DNA of 64,000 nucleotides from Pollenia angustigena (GCA_930367215.1 OV884059.1:148178511-148242510), one strand, 5' to 3'. Counted from the first letter of the stretch, positions 1-11,835 are shown. Program-made: numbers and translations. Notes: generated by a model from the letters alone, not told the origin.

Positions 1-777
1 TAGATAGGGCCTTTTGCGTTTTAGGTAACGATATGTAGGTATTTAATAAATTGTAATTAATTTGCTTTCCATTACTTTTTGTAATTTGTTGCATCAAACT
101 GCTAACATTATCAAACTTGTTGCATTGTGATATTTTGTTAGGTTGTATATCAGAGATGTAAACTATAAATGCACTTATTTTCTATTTTGTTTCGCTTACT
201 TTAATCAAGATATTTGAAAACGTGTTTAGTTAAGACTACAGGTGTGCACGTGACCTGAAATTTTATTGTCAGTGATTGTGAGAGAGTGAGTGTGATTGTA
301 ATAATATTTCATAAAGCATGAAAATTTTAAAATCACGCACGATTTTTCACACATTTACAAAATCTTTCGTTAAAACTTAAAATTTTCATTCAAAAATAAT
401 TTTTTTAGAAATGATTTGTGAGAGATCGTTTGTGATAACAAAAATTTTATTAGTAAAGGCTTACATGTCTTACGTACTTTGAAGAAAATGCTTCCTGGGC
501 CCTGTTTCTCAAAACCCCAAATTGCAAATCTACAAGTAAAATACATTAAAAAAAGTTCAAATTTTCCATTTTTTGTTTTTGTTAAAAAAAAGAAAACAAA
601 AATTTTTAAATTTTTGCTAAAAATGTAGATTACTGTCCTCAAAATTCGTAAGACTTGTGAAAAGTACCCTTAAGCGAGCGTGATCTTGAGAATTTTAAAA
701 CTCCTCGTTCGTCAAGAAATGCGAGCGATAAGACAACAGTAGTGGTTTTGCATATTTTTTCAATGATTACCGAAAAC
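1..777. other. AT-rich stretch without a recognisable gene
   Basis: The reading frames here are short and have no recognisable domain. A GT-rich patch (gtgagagagtgagtgtg) lies near 275. I see no repeat termini. Confidence 0.6.
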
Positions 778-780
778 TAA

Positions 781-1420
781 AGGCCCAACTTATGTGTGAA
801 ACCGTATTGAACTTAAGAAAACTTTTTTTTTAGTTTTATGCAACTGTCATTTACTTAAGCAAAGTACGAAACTAATCGCACATTGATTTGATTTGATGAT
901 TTTGTTTTTTTTAATGAATTTTTGTTAATTTTTAACAGTAGCTTAGGCAAGCTCATGCATATAACCTGGCGTTTACATTTGCCAGTACTGGCAAGACAGT
1001 AGCAATACATGCAAACCTTTACACTTATACATGCACACTTTTCCAACTGTCTTGTCTACTGTCTAGCAAATTTTGCAGACAGTAAAATTGGACAGTGATT
1101 TGACATTTGCTAACAGTAATCTAAAGTTTTGTTAGCAAAAGGGAAAAAATCAAAATTTAAAACAAAAAATTAAACATATTTTGCTTTGATTTTTTATATT
1201 TTAGTTAAGTTTTATATTTGTTCACACAATATGGTTATTTTAAGCTTTTTTTAAATTTGTTCAGTTTATACAAAATACTTTTAGCTGGACTTGCGCTGCA
1301 ACATTCAAGTTTGACATATTTTAAAAAGTGATAGTTATTAGTGTTTTTGGCAACTAATATGTATTTTCTTACTGTCTTGCCAGTACTGTCAAATGTAAAC
1401 GCTGTGTAATAGTTGGGCCC
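781..1420. mobile_element. Non-autonomous PIF/Harbinger-like DNA element, 640 bp
   Basis: The ends are inverted: AGGCCCAACT at 781-790 and AGTTGGGCCC at 1411-1420. Both ends are flanked by TAA (778-780 and 1421-1423), a 3-bp TWA-type duplication as made by PIF/Harbinger transposases. A second inverted pair of about 33 bp lies inside, near 970-1003 and 1370-1402, so the left terminal part looks rearranged or carries extra sequence. There is no transposase frame. The superfamily is inferred from the TSD alone. Confidence 0.7.
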
Positions 1421-1423
1421 TAA

Positions 1424-2217
1424 CAAGTTTTTTTAAGTTGCAAATAAACATCATTAGAGTAAACCGTTATGACATAAACACAGACACAGCCCAAAATATT
1501 TCCCTTTAAGGTATGTTTACATTTAACAAATATTTGATTGATCTACTTTTATCTTTTGTTTGAATACTTTTTGTTGACCTACTAAACTTAATTACTAAAA
1601 AAATTAAAGAATACTGTAATAACTGAAATGTTAAATGATGTTTGGTTGGGGATAGATCAAATATTTCTCTTTAGTCAGTTCTAAAGAATCTACTCTTGTA
1701 TCACAACTGTAGTTTGTTTTTGGCGTAAGAGGAGAGAAAAGGATATAAGATTTTTACAGTGGGTAGATTTAACCACTGTATATATATTTTCTTGCAAAAA
1801 AAAAGATATTTCGTAAATTTTAAGTTAAATTGTATACTGAATTAAATTAAGGCACAAAATTGGTATTTTTTTTTTATCGCCTATGCATTAATTACATAAA
1901 ATTAAACAGGTTCATGAACTTCTACTGTCTTTTTATATACACCTAAAATTTGACAAACGTACCTTTAAAAAAATTTTTAAACCTATGTTATGAGATTATC
2001 ACAAAAAAAAAAAAAAAAATAATAAAAACCAACAACAACAACAGCTAGCGAAGAGTTGTAATTTTTTGATGTTTTTGTTAACCGCAATATAACAGAATTG
2101 TAAAACATAATACAAAAAGCGCAAAATTTTAATCAAAGAGTTGAATTGCAAACCGTAATAGGGGAATTAAATGATATCGAAAAAATTTCAAACGGCTTCA
2201 AACGTAATAACTGTCGA
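1424..2217. other. AT-rich stretch without a recognisable gene
   Basis: It contains a poly(A) run at about 2003-2019 followed by an AAC-rich tract. I found no terminal inverted repeats or coding sequence. Confidence 0.5.
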
Positions 2218-2320
2218 TTTCACCAAGCTCAGTTAAAACCAACTATTACTCTAACTTCCAGTTAACAATATATTTTGACAGTTATAACTGATAGAAAATT
2301 ATAACTGAACTTGGTAAAAA
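2218..2320. mobile_element. Short palindromic MITE, copy 1 of 3
   Basis: The ends read TTTCACCAAG and, inverted, TTTTTACCAAG, with CAGTTA-type sequence next to them. The whole 103 bp is closely similar, in reverse orientation, to 33272-33371, and its end also matches 56968-57022. The three scattered copies support a mobile family. I see no clear TSD. Confidence 0.65.
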
Positions 2321-2413
2321 TGGACGTTTGACTTGTTATTTTTTGTTTACGACAACCGTTATTTCTAAAAACATAGGAAATTTGTCGTATTTATGTCGCT
2401 TTTAACAATTTTA

Positions 2414-2522
2414 CAGGCCTGTCACAGAAATCAATTCCGATCGAAAGTGAATGTGGTTTCGTATTTTGCTTCACATAAAACGAAATCACTTTCGATCGGA
2501 ATTGATTTCTGCGACAGGCCTG
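2414..2522. mobile_element. Hairpin MITE or foldback, 109 bp
   Basis: The arms are about 38 nt each and nearly perfect. The left starts CAGGCCTGTCACAG and the right ends CTGCGACAGGCCTG. The loop is about 33 nt. It could extrude as a cruciform or transcribe into a hairpin. Most likely it is a small non-autonomous DNA transposon. The TSD is not clear. Confidence 0.7.
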
Positions 2523-3657
2523 ATAATATCAGTTATAAACGCCTGGTTTTCTACTATGCCGACACTCATAATAATGCCAAATATATGTATGTTTGTAAGT
2601 CGTTCTTTAGTGGTTTTTTTAGAATAAAAATCTTACTTTTTTATCAAAGTTATTTACGGGAATAAATTTTTTAAATTTATAATTTAACAAAAAAAAAAAA
2701 AAATTACGAAACATACCTTAAATTAAAAAAGGTTTGCTTTCGTTGTATCATTTCAAAAAAGGCTTCAGTTGCAAAAAATTCAAAATCAACTTTTTGATCG
2801 ATTTTTTTTTAAATTAATTTTCTAAATATAGGTTATTTTTCAATGTGGAGAGTTTGTCGCATCTGCTCTAAAAGTAGTTTAATGTTGTAAGACCCTTTTA
2901 ATAACTTAATAAATATCATAGTACTGAAATTTCCATCCCTGGTATCACTTGTTCGAATGGCGGCTGTATTTGTTGTGTATTAAGCAGACAGTAAATAAAG
3001 TCGAAAGTAATATAGTGATTTAGTATTACAGTAAATGTCTAAGAAGAAGTTTGTTTAATTGGAGTGTTTGCTTTTGTTGTTATTGTCTTAAAAACAATTT
3101 ATTAATTAGAATAAGAACAATTGAATTCAATTTATTACATTAAAAGAATAAAATTTAATTTATTACATTAAAAGAATAACATTTAATTTATTAAATAACA
3201 GGAATTAACAAAACAAATAACAAACAGCAAATTTAAAAAAAAGTATTAAAAGTTTTGTTTACTTAAACGTTTTAAAGAATTTTTGTGAATTAATGAAGAA
3301 TTTTTGATAATAAAACATTTTCTTACATAAACCAGTTAAAAAATGTAAGTTATCTCAATATTATAACAATAAATAACAACAAACAAAACTATTATTAAAT
3401 AGGTACCTATAATACATAATAATAAATAAAGAACAAGTGATAAAATAGATTGCTTAAATAATTTTCATTTTGATAAAATGTGAGATAGGTATAAGCATTA
3501 AATTTAATTAAAACTATGTATTTGATTTTGTTGCCAGTGCGTGCTCGTGAGCGTGAGATATAAAAATGAGTGTGAGTGAGTAAGGAACAAAATATATTTT
3601 GTGTTTGTATGATTGTGTGCAATTAAGAGAAGTGTTAAGTGACAACATCAAGAACGG
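2523..3657. other. AT-rich stretch without a recognisable gene
   Basis: Poly(A) near 2689-2703. Only the 28-bp tandem repeat listed separately stands out. Confidence 0.5.
3129..3207. repeat. Tandem repeat, 28-bp period, about 2.7 copies
   Basis: The word tttattacattaaaagaat recurs at 3131 and 3159, and a decayed start at 3187. The spacing is exactly 28 bp. Confidence 0.8.
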
Positions 3658-4955
3658 CTATTTTATACCCTTCACCACCAGCGTTACCACGACCAAAAAA
3701 AATTTGTAACCAAAATGTAAAAATAAAGTAACCAAAAGCGTAAAAAAGTAACCAAAATTATTTTGTATCAAAAGTACTACATATGTATTTTATTCGCACT
3801 TAAGTTTAAAAATACAGCTTCAGTTTCAAAAATTGTGAGTCTAAACAAGAAATTGTGTTTGTTTGAATCTTGTAGGCTCATAAACCGTTGGACCATTTTT
3901 TTTTTAAAGTTTTGACAGCATATTACCAATGGTCTGGAAAGAAGAATATACTATATAATTTTTCTCAATTTTAAGTGGAAGTGGCACCTCTTATACAAAG
4001 GTAACACTTATTTTCGTCGACTTAAAAAACTTTTTGAGCTAGAGTTTTCAACCTTTTTTATAAGGAGCTCTTACAAGTAAAATTCAAAGTGCAAAATTGA
4101 TCTTTTTGTCCGGTGGAAATATAATCATTTCAAACGGAATGGGATCGGATAGGGCTTTGACCTTATCGTTTATCTAGAAAAGTGTTTCAGTTAGACCTAT
4201 GAAGCATTACGAGTAGCAGATAATGGCCATCTCAAAGTATATAAGTACCTTATATGGTTAACAGACTATCAATTGTAGAAATTAAGTAGATAAAAAAAGA
4301 ATTGATTTAAATGTTATATTTGCAAAAAAGTAACCAAAATGGAAAAAAGTACACAAGTACACATTGGAAGAAAAAGTAACCAAAACGGCAACGCTGTTCA
4401 CCACATGTGGAAAGAGAATTACAAGTTTGTCATTCCGTTTGTAATTCAATATTGATAGAATAAAGTAGTGATATTGATATAATGGATTTACATATATCCG
4501 TCGAGATGTCCGTCTGTGAGTATGTTGAAATGTGTTTTCCGAAGGCCCCAGATATGAAGGGACTAGATTGTTACATATTTATATCACTCCAAGTGCGGCA
4601 TATGTATATTGCTATTGAAATTTAGTTAGATCAGTCCACAAATAGCTTAGAAAGGAGTAAAAAAAACTTGACTTTATTTTTTTCACTTTAACCCTTAATT
4701 AATTAAGTAAAATACGAGTAGCGAAAATTAACGAAATCGGTTTATAAATGACTGAGTTATAGACGAATAACTACTTTTTTTCCACAATAATGGTTTTGGC
4801 ATATCGTATGAGCGCATGGAGACTGCATTTGGTGCTAATATTTCATAAATATTAAATCCAAATCCCCGTTAGGAAACAATTGACTTTTCAATACTATGCT
4901 AAAGGGTATATTCGATTCAGCTGAGCCGAATATAAATAGCACTTTTACATGTTCT
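3658..4955 (+). mobile_element. DINE-1/INE-1-like (Helentron-type) element, interrupted
   Basis: It starts with a TATACCCTTCACCAC terminus at 3664-3678 and resumes at 4405 after a hAT insertion. It has the phrase fragment tgtccgtctgtgag near 4507 and ends at a hairpin-like cagctgagccgaatata at about 4919-4935. TATACC start, GTCY tract and 3' GC-rich stem are the known architecture of DINE-1/INE-1 non-autonomous Helitron relatives. There is no coding capacity. Confidence 0.6.
3679..4396. mobile_element. Non-autonomous hAT element, 718 bp
   Basis: The left end reads CAGCGTTACCA and the right end, inverted, CAGCGTTGCCG. It is flanked by the 8-bp direct repeat TTCACCAC (3671-3678 and 4397-4404). 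Removing the insert restores the DINE-1-like terminus. TTCACCAC fits the hAT target pattern nTnnnnAn. Near both ends there are five copies of a GTAACCAAAA word, all in the same direction, three on the left and two on the right. These are candidate transposase-binding repeats. No transposase frame. Confidence 0.85.
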
Positions 4956-4984
4956 TAAAGTTAGAAAAATTTAATAAAAAAGAT

Positions 4985-5140
4985 TTTGTTAATAACTATT
5001 GTGATTTTTAGCTTGACTGTTAATTTATAATTTTTGATATTTTTAGTTAGGTTTGAGTTCATCAAATTTAATCTTCATTAAATTATTTTTATTGAACTGA
5101 ACTAGAAATTTTATTAAAATTTTTTTAAAATTTTTTTGTC
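4985..5140 (+). repeat. Dispersed repeat shared with 47597-47760
   Basis: The segment around gtttgagttcatcaaattta at about 5050 is closely similar in the same orientation to the segment near 47670, which lies inside a 2.6-kb hAT element. It may be a fragment of the same hAT family. There is no coding potential. Confidence 0.6.
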
Positions 5141-5262
5141 TTAGCTTATTAATTTTTACACTACTTCCAAAAAAAAAATTGATGTTACAACTTATTTTTA
5201 AAGAAATAAATTGCCTTGTATTTATCGTTGGCTACCAAAAATTGTTTATATACATGTGCTTT

Positions 5263-6210
5263 TTATACCTTCCACCACAATTAGTTGTGAAGAGGGTATA
5301 TTAAGTTTGTCATTTCGTGTGAAACGTTTTTATTATTCATCTCAGACCCCATAAAGTATATATATTCTGGGTCCTTCAGTAATTCTAAGCCGATTTAGCC
5401 ATGTCCGTCTGTCCGTCTGTTGAAAACACGCTCACTTTCGAACAACTCAAAAGAAATGAACAAACTTGGTGCCAAATTGCTTGTAGTTATCCTAAGCAGT
5501 TTGGGATTGAAATCCAGCAAAATCGGTTCAGTAGGACCAGCTATGAATCAAAATGTGGAACCACCACCTTAAAAAAGTTGATAATTTTGTTACAAAAAAT
5601 AACATAAATGCTGGAACAAGGCACGGAATGAGATTAGATTTTGCAAAAATTTGTTTTATTTGACTGGAAATCACGCTGTTAAATTTCGTGAAAATCCGTC
5701 CATAATTTACCCTAAGCCCCATATAAACACTACTCCCGGAAAACAGTTTAGTACGCCTAAAACCGTAAAAAATAATGCAATTATAACAAATTTTGGCTCG
5801 TCACAGTTTTATAGGACTATAAATGATACCGTGAAATTTCGTGAAGATCAAAACATAATTTACCCCAGGCCCCATAGAAACCCTACTCCCGGAAAACAGT
5901 TTAGTACACCTAAAACCATAATTAATAATGATATCATAACAGAAATTGGTACGTCACAGTTTAAAAGGACTAGAAATGACGTTGTGAAATTTCGTGATGA
6001 TCAGCCCATAATTTATCCTAGGCCCCATATAAACCCTACTACCGGAAAATACTTTAGTCGCCCAAAACCATAACTAAAAACAAATCGTCACATTTTAAGA
6101 TAATAATAACATCATACAGATATTATTCCTTAAACATTCGAACTGTCGGTGGAGGGTATCAAAGATTCGGCACAGCCGAATATAGCACTCTAACTTGTTT
6201 GGTATTGAAA
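5263..6210 (+). mobile_element. DINE-1-like element with central tandem repeats
   Basis: In order along the plus strand: a tataccttccacca start near 5266; a cccataaagtatatatattc block near 5349; a (GTCY)n tract gtccgtctgtccgtctg near 5403; a central tandem array (about 5600-6073); and a terminal hairpin ttcggcacagccgaat near 6154 followed by agcactctaacttg. This is the layout of DINE-1/INE-1 elements. Central arrays of roughly 150 bp are known from some fly DINE elements. A related copy lies inverted at 10076-12690. The 140-codon open frame over the array is not a recognised protein. Confidence 0.7.
5600..6073 (+). repeat. 153-bp central tandem repeat, about 3 units
   Basis: The word CCGGAAAA recurs at 5736, 5889 and 6042, exactly 153 bp (51 codons) apart. 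One frame therefore stays open through all units (5651-6073). The same unit, inverted, forms the array at 11836-12545, where the period drifts (153, 152, about 155) and one partial unit is present. That argues against selection on the frame. Confidence 0.85.
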
Positions 6211-6503
6211 ACAATAACAAAGTTAAACAACGAATGAAAAAGGAAAACGTAAAGACAGTACATGCATCTGTGTACTCGTTTCTTTTCCCCTCGTCCCACT
6301 CGCCTATAACGTAGCAATCTTGTCAATAAGACAAGAGCCGTATGAACACAGACAAAGAAAGGTAACGTTTCTAAAATGCCTAAACAAAATCATTTGAAAT
6401 AAATAATCTTGGATTTGAGTTTTTTTTTTGGTAACTTTATAAAAGGGCCGGGCCAGGTCAAATATATGATACCCTACAGTTTGGTCAATTATTACTATAA
6501 TTG

Positions 6504-7509
6504 CAGGAAAACCAGAAATATGCTCTAAAAAACACGTTTTATGCGCATTAAATATGCAGTAAAACTGGAAAATATGCCCTGAAAAATTTTAAAAATATGC
6601 CCCAAAAATTAAAAATTGCTCATTTGAAGACACAATATTCAACAATTTAATAATTAAATTAAAAAAAAAACCTAAAAAAGGTTAAAATTCATAAAAGAGA
6701 AGTTTGCGCCGAATATTATCTAGATATTAACATCCATGTGGGTTTTTGTCTTAAAGGGATTTTAGGTACGGTCGCTAAATTGTTAACAAATTTTGATATT
6801 TAAAAGGAATTTAAAGCTAGTTAAGGATGGGAGCTTTGAGCAAATTTTTGGCACGAATTTCATTTAAATACCATCGTAATTAGATAGCTTGCGGACACAA
6901 AGAGTCTAATTTGGATGTGAAATTATAGACCGATTCTCACCATTTGCATAGACTTCGTCCATATTTGATCAAATTATCTACAAAATTTGAACTTGTACTC
7001 TGCGCACAAGGCTAACATGGACAGACAACTAGCCAGGCGGATGGATTGACATAGTTAGATCACTTTAAAAAGTGATTCTGAGTCGATCGGAATACTAAAA
7101 GATTGGCTTAAATACAAATCGCATAACGTTTATCCTTAATGACAACCTGCTTTGTCTTACAATTTTAGAGTAAAAATTAAATGTAGATGTCGAAATTGAA
7201 GTAACAGATTTTCGAAAAAAATTTTTTATTTGCTGAGAAAGCTATTGTAGGCATCTAAAAAAATTTAATATGTATCAAAATATGCATTAAAAAGGCAAAA
7301 TATGCGCTATAAACCTAAAAAATGCTGCAAAAAGGCTCTTTTAACTAAAATATGCCAAAAAATGCTGCAAACGGTAAAATATGCAAAAATATGCACTAAC
7401 AAATCGATGCCAAAATTCATAAAAAGCTCTTAAACGGATAAATATATTGTTTCTGCCTTCATTAGTCGCACAAGGAAAACCATGCAATTGCATATTTCTG
7501 GTTTCCCTG
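6504..7509. mobile_element. hAT-like element with AAATATGC subterminal repeats, 1.0 kb
   Basis: The inverted ends are CAGGAAAACCAGAAATATGC at 6504-6523 and its near complement at 7490-7509, with CAGGGAAA on that side. The word AAATATGC or a close variant occurs about four times near the left end and five or more times near the right, a pattern typical of hAT transposase-binding sites. I found no matching 8-bp duplication. The core (about 6900-7110) resembles the core of the DINE-1-like units at 15.2 kb. A second copy, inverted and interrupted, is at 61236-63140. Confidence 0.6.
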
Positions 7510-7776
7510 CATATTAAATATTTATAAACTTGGTGATTTTTCAAAACGAGTTTTACTTAAAATTTATCATTGTTTTTTATTTAGAATTTTGAGACTCTTG
7601 AATGTTTTCTAATATTTTTTAATTTTAATTTTTGTTTGTGGTTTTTAAACTTTTATTTCGTTCCAAAAAAGGAATGAGGAATGTCTTGACGATGAAGTGT
7701 ATAGGGTGTCAAGAATATATTGCTTCAAAGTGGGAACTCACCATATAAAATTCATGCCTGGAGAGCTAAACTCTTA

Positions 7777-8201
7777 AGGTGGAAGTACATAACACGTGTT
7801 AGTTCGTCGACGAGTATCGTGCGTTGCAAGTTACACAACACGCGTTACAAAAGCCATTCCTGTCAGCTGTTTTTTATTTGTGCATTAAAAACGTGTTCGA
7901 AAGTATATCAAGATTTTGTTATTTTATTGAATTTATTCTTTTTATATAAATATTGAATGTTTTTTAAGCTCTTCAATAAGTTTTTCTTCCATGATTCACA
8001 AATTTGTTAAATTATTCTTTTTATTGTCAGCTGATTACTTGTCAAAAATACACAACGCGTCAAAAAGTTCAAAGTTAACCAACTTTCTGGCGTCAAAATA
8101 TTTTGCATGTAGCTTTTTCTATGAAAATACACTAGTTTAACTTTTTTTGACAGAAGGCGACAGAGCGCGCGCGCACTAACGCGTGTTATGTAGTTCTACC
8201 T
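7777..8201. mobile_element. Non-autonomous PIF/Harbinger-like element, 425 bp
   Basis: The left end is AGGTGGAAGTACATAACACG and the inverted right end AGGTAGAACTACATAACACG, 18 of 20 identical. TTA flanks both sides (7774-7776 and 8202-8204). CpG-rich words (ACGCGT, GCGCGCGCGC) near both ends are unusual for this AT-rich window. No coding sequence. Confidence 0.8.
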
Positions 8202-8204
8202 TTA

Positions 8205-8830
8205 CATTTCTCCCTTACAAACCTGCTTCGTTTGAAGCTCAATTTTTATTTGGGATGTTTATTCAATATTTTCTCAATAGGTATTAACCACAAAAACTCT
8301 TCTTTTTTTTTTTGCTGCTGCTTTAAGTAGACTTATATTAACTATGTATTTTTTTAGGGTTTAAAAAGCTGCAGTCGAAACCAAAAACTGTCGAACTATC
8401 GTCACCTAAAGTCAAAAATGCCATAAGTAACAAAAAAGTTCAAACTCTACTGTTTTTGCGAAATAATCGTAAGCCCAAAAACACGAATTTTACTGGCGAA
8501 CATTTTTTTTAATTATCTTTATATCTATCCGAAAATCAAAAATTATAGTGTCCAATACGTGTATAAATGGACCAGTGCATTCTACTGATAATATTTCTGG
8601 TCTATAATTAAGAATTCTGGATTGTTTTTATTTTGAAATACTTAAGGTGCCCTAATTGCGCAACCTCTGGTGGCCCTCCTGATATGTCACTAAACCTTTA
8701 TTTAAACTGGTAATTAATAAGCATCTGGCATTTTATTTTAATCGGACTAACCGTTTACAAAATCCAGAAAAATTCTCTTTTTTGTTCTTTAATCTATTAC
8801 TTTGTGTCGCTTACGATTTACAGAATTTGC
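8205..8830. other. No gene; one orphan MITE end at about 8359-8390
   Basis: The sequence from 8360, tttaaaaagctgcagtcgaa, matches the terminal repeat of the small element at 33070-33258. No matching right end follows, so this is a solo or truncated copy. Nothing else is recognised. Confidence 0.5.
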
Positions 8831-8832
8831 TA

Positions 8833-9789
8833 CACTGAAAGAATTTTCTTCGCAATACCAATGAATTTTGACATTAATCCCATGAAAAATTGCATAAAAA
8901 AGGAACCTATGCAGCGCTTCGATGGATCGATGAAACCTGTTTCATTAAAAGGATTTAATGAAACATTACATTAGATCTATGAATATTATTCATTGGATGA
9001 ATACTTTAAATAAAGTAAAATTTTTTTTTTTTTTTTTTAATTATTTAATTTTTTTATTTTTTTTAATTATTTTTTTTATCTTTTCTTTTTTTTATTTTAC
9101 TTTATTTTATTTTTAATTTTTTTTCTGTCTCTGGCGGGATTCGATCGATCCCTCAACCTCGGTGCTGATAGACCAGCTCGCTACCAGCTAGTCTACCGGG
9201 GCAGTGTAGTTTTTGTATTAAAAAAACTATGTGTTTTACTCAATTAAGAGCGTAAATATGAGATTAAATTGTCCATAATAACAATAACAACGTTGATTGA
9301 AAGTGGATTGAATGTTTTAGTTTCATTACTATAACGACATTTTTATTGTCATAATGAAAATTTAAATTTATGAAAGCAATTATTGAAATATGTTGCTTTT
9401 ATAAAAAAATTTTTTGATTTCATAAATTTAGTGGCATACATGTAACATTCGATGTATGAAATTATTAAATCTTACATTTTTTAATTAACAATTAAACATT
9501 TTTTTAAGGAAACTATAATTTTGTATTAATTTATGAATATAGTTATGTTTGTTTATTGTTTTTTTATGTTCCCAATTAAAAATTTTTTTTTAACTTGGAC
9601 AAACTTAAGTTTTCATATATCCAATGAAAATTTTTAACGTAATTACGAAATCCAATGAAGCGATTTTAACGAAAATACTTCATTATAACTATGAAATTCC
9701 ATTTAGACAATGAACGTTTTCATTTACCCAAGGAAAGTTTTTTTTATGAAAATGATTCATTAAATATATGAAGCATTTTTCTTTCAGTG
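8833..9789. mobile_element. TA-flanked inverted-repeat DNA element, 957 bp, carrying a SINE
   Basis: The ends are CACTGAAAGAAT at 8833 and, inverted, CACTGAAAGAAA ending at 9789. Both are bordered by TA (8831-8832 and 9790-9791), suggesting a Tc1/mariner-type target. The word aatgaa recurs many times inside both halves. A tRNA-derived SINE with its poly(T) side facing left sits in the middle. No transposase. Confidence 0.6.
9009..9208 (-). mobile_element. tRNA-derived SINE, copy 1
   Basis: Read on the minus strand, the head starts TGCCCCGGTAGACTAGCTGG near 9207, resembling a pol III A box. It continues to a B-box-like GGGATCGATCGAATCCC near 9135-9150, where an extra GATC appears. A short tail and a long A-rich run (T-rich on plus, 9009-9125) follow. 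A sister copy is at 39669-39803. It does not fold as a functional tRNA gene as far as I can see, so I call a SINE. Confidence 0.6.
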
Positions 9790-10760
9790 TACTTTGATAT
9801 AAATATCATCATATAAAAATTGTTTTAGTTGTAAGCAAATATATTTGAAAATTTTAAAAAGAACATCCTTTTCCTTTCTTGTAAGTTTTTTTCTGTTAAA
9901 TACTTAAAGTACTTTTAAAAATGCCTTGGAAATTGGTATGGAACGAGATCCATTTATGTACATAGATTTTGAACGTTACTTTTATCGCATTTTTGGATAA
10001 ACATATGTATGTAAATTGGAATATCTTTGGGCATGATATAAATTGTTCCTTTATATTAAGTATGTTATTAATAAACAAGTTAGAGTGCTATATTCGGATG
10101 GGCCGAATCTTTGATACCCTCCAACGACAGTTCGAATGTTTTAAGAGTAATATCTATATGATGTCTATTTATTATTAACTTATCTTTATAAAAACAGACA
10201 TCTGCATTAAAATTGGTTGCGTTTTAGAAATATATTAAATAATTGACTAACAATCAGAAAGTTTTATGACATTTTTTTTTTTTTTTTAGCAATTTTTACT
10301 AGCTTGAGTAAAATGTAATGACTCGTAACAGTTTAAGCCGAATTTAAATGATTTTCAGGAGAATAATTTATATTGGAGCCATGGTAAGCTATGAAACAAT
10401 CATCCCAAAACTCTGCAGAGTGATTTCTAATATTAAAAGACATACATTTCAATACAGTGGAGAAATTAGTTTTAGCGTTTGCAGTGAATTTCAGAAGGCT
10501 GCTTTAAATGAATCTAAGGGTTATTATGGACTGTATTTCACAAAATGGCATAACATTTGTTTACCGCAATATCTATGTATATCTGCTACGGTTTAAGACG
10601 TATTTAATTATTTTACCAGAGTGGGCTTTATATAAGGACTATAGTAAATTATGGACCGATCATCACGAAATTTATTAGTGTGATTTTTAGTAATATAACA
10701 CTGTGAAGTATTAAATTTTATTCTGTAAGCATTATTTTGCAAGGTTTTAGGCGTACTGAA

Positions 10761-11827
10761 CAGAGAACGGCTTTGTGCGATTGCAAAAAATTCGCATTAA
10801 ATCAACAACATCAAATACACTCATTTGTGTTCATGCAATCAAACTTTTTCAGCCTCACACATCGGTGTTGTTTTAAAATTAATTCAAGTCATGCACAGCG
10901 TATTGGCTTTGCCATTCATACCATGTTTAGCTTCATTCGCCAATTATTGCTTTGGTAAAAAACATATACAAAGAAAAATACACAAAAATCATTGCTCTAA
11001 TTATTAGAGTCAAATGACTATTCAGCAGCTGAAACAATTTCCATAGAAACAGAAGACGTTTTTATTTTTTATCATTTCTTAAAAAGTACAGTAGCTCTGT
11101 ATGCACAATGTACAATGGTTTGTTGTTAATGTTGCTTGTTACGCTTTTAAAGAAATATGCTGCAAATAATAGGACTAGTCCAAGCACGCGTGTAAAATGT
11201 AGCCCACAAGGGACTAGGACTTGTCCAAAAGTAACCCAAACGTATGGAAAAAACATGGTCTATTTAACATTACGATGTCCTAGGGCAGGACCATATAACC
11301 CAGCTTTGGATAACAAAGGAGTAGTATTAAAACTACTTCATGGTATACGCAAGAGGATTAGTTTTGAAGTCGTTTAAAAACGAACACATTTCGTTAAAAA
11401 ACGAAGACATGTCGTCTCACTACAAACACTTTTTAACAATGAGATGGTCCATGCTTACATTACATCGGACTAGTCCAATGAGTAGTCCATTTGATCAAAA
11501 ACAAATTGGACAATACAACTAGTTTATTTGAACTTTTGCCTACAACAATCATACCAACAAAGCGACTCGTACTCATACCAATTTACATTCGTCGTTGTGT
11601 CAGCAAAAGAATAAATGCCGTTTGACTTTAAGAAATTGTGTTATTGCGTGCGCAACAATAAATGAAAACAAAGCACTTTCAATAAAAAACTCACACATGC
11701 ACAAATCAAATGTGTACAAAACGATATCAAAATTACCAACGTTGAACTTTGTTTTGCAGGCATAGAGTTAATGTAAATTATAGCGTATGAGTAAATCAAC
11801 AAAAATAGTGGATTTTGCAGTTCTCTG
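10761..11827. mobile_element. hobo-like hAT element, non-autonomous, 1067 bp
   Basis: The left end is CAGAGAACGGCT and the inverted right end CAGAGAACTGCA. The latter equals the terminal repeat known from Drosophila hobo. The 8-bp duplication GTACTGAA (10753-10760 and 11828-11835) fits nTnnnnAn. Excising one copy plus the element rejoins the 153-bp array in register (about 152 bp between unit anchors). The small frames inside do not look like a hAT transposase. Confidence 0.9.
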
Positions 11828-11835
11828 GTACTGAA

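Noticed and set aside
5600..6073. CRISPR-like or satellite array
   Set aside because: The repeats are long, contiguous and inside a DINE-1-like element. There are no spacers and the genome is eukaryotic.
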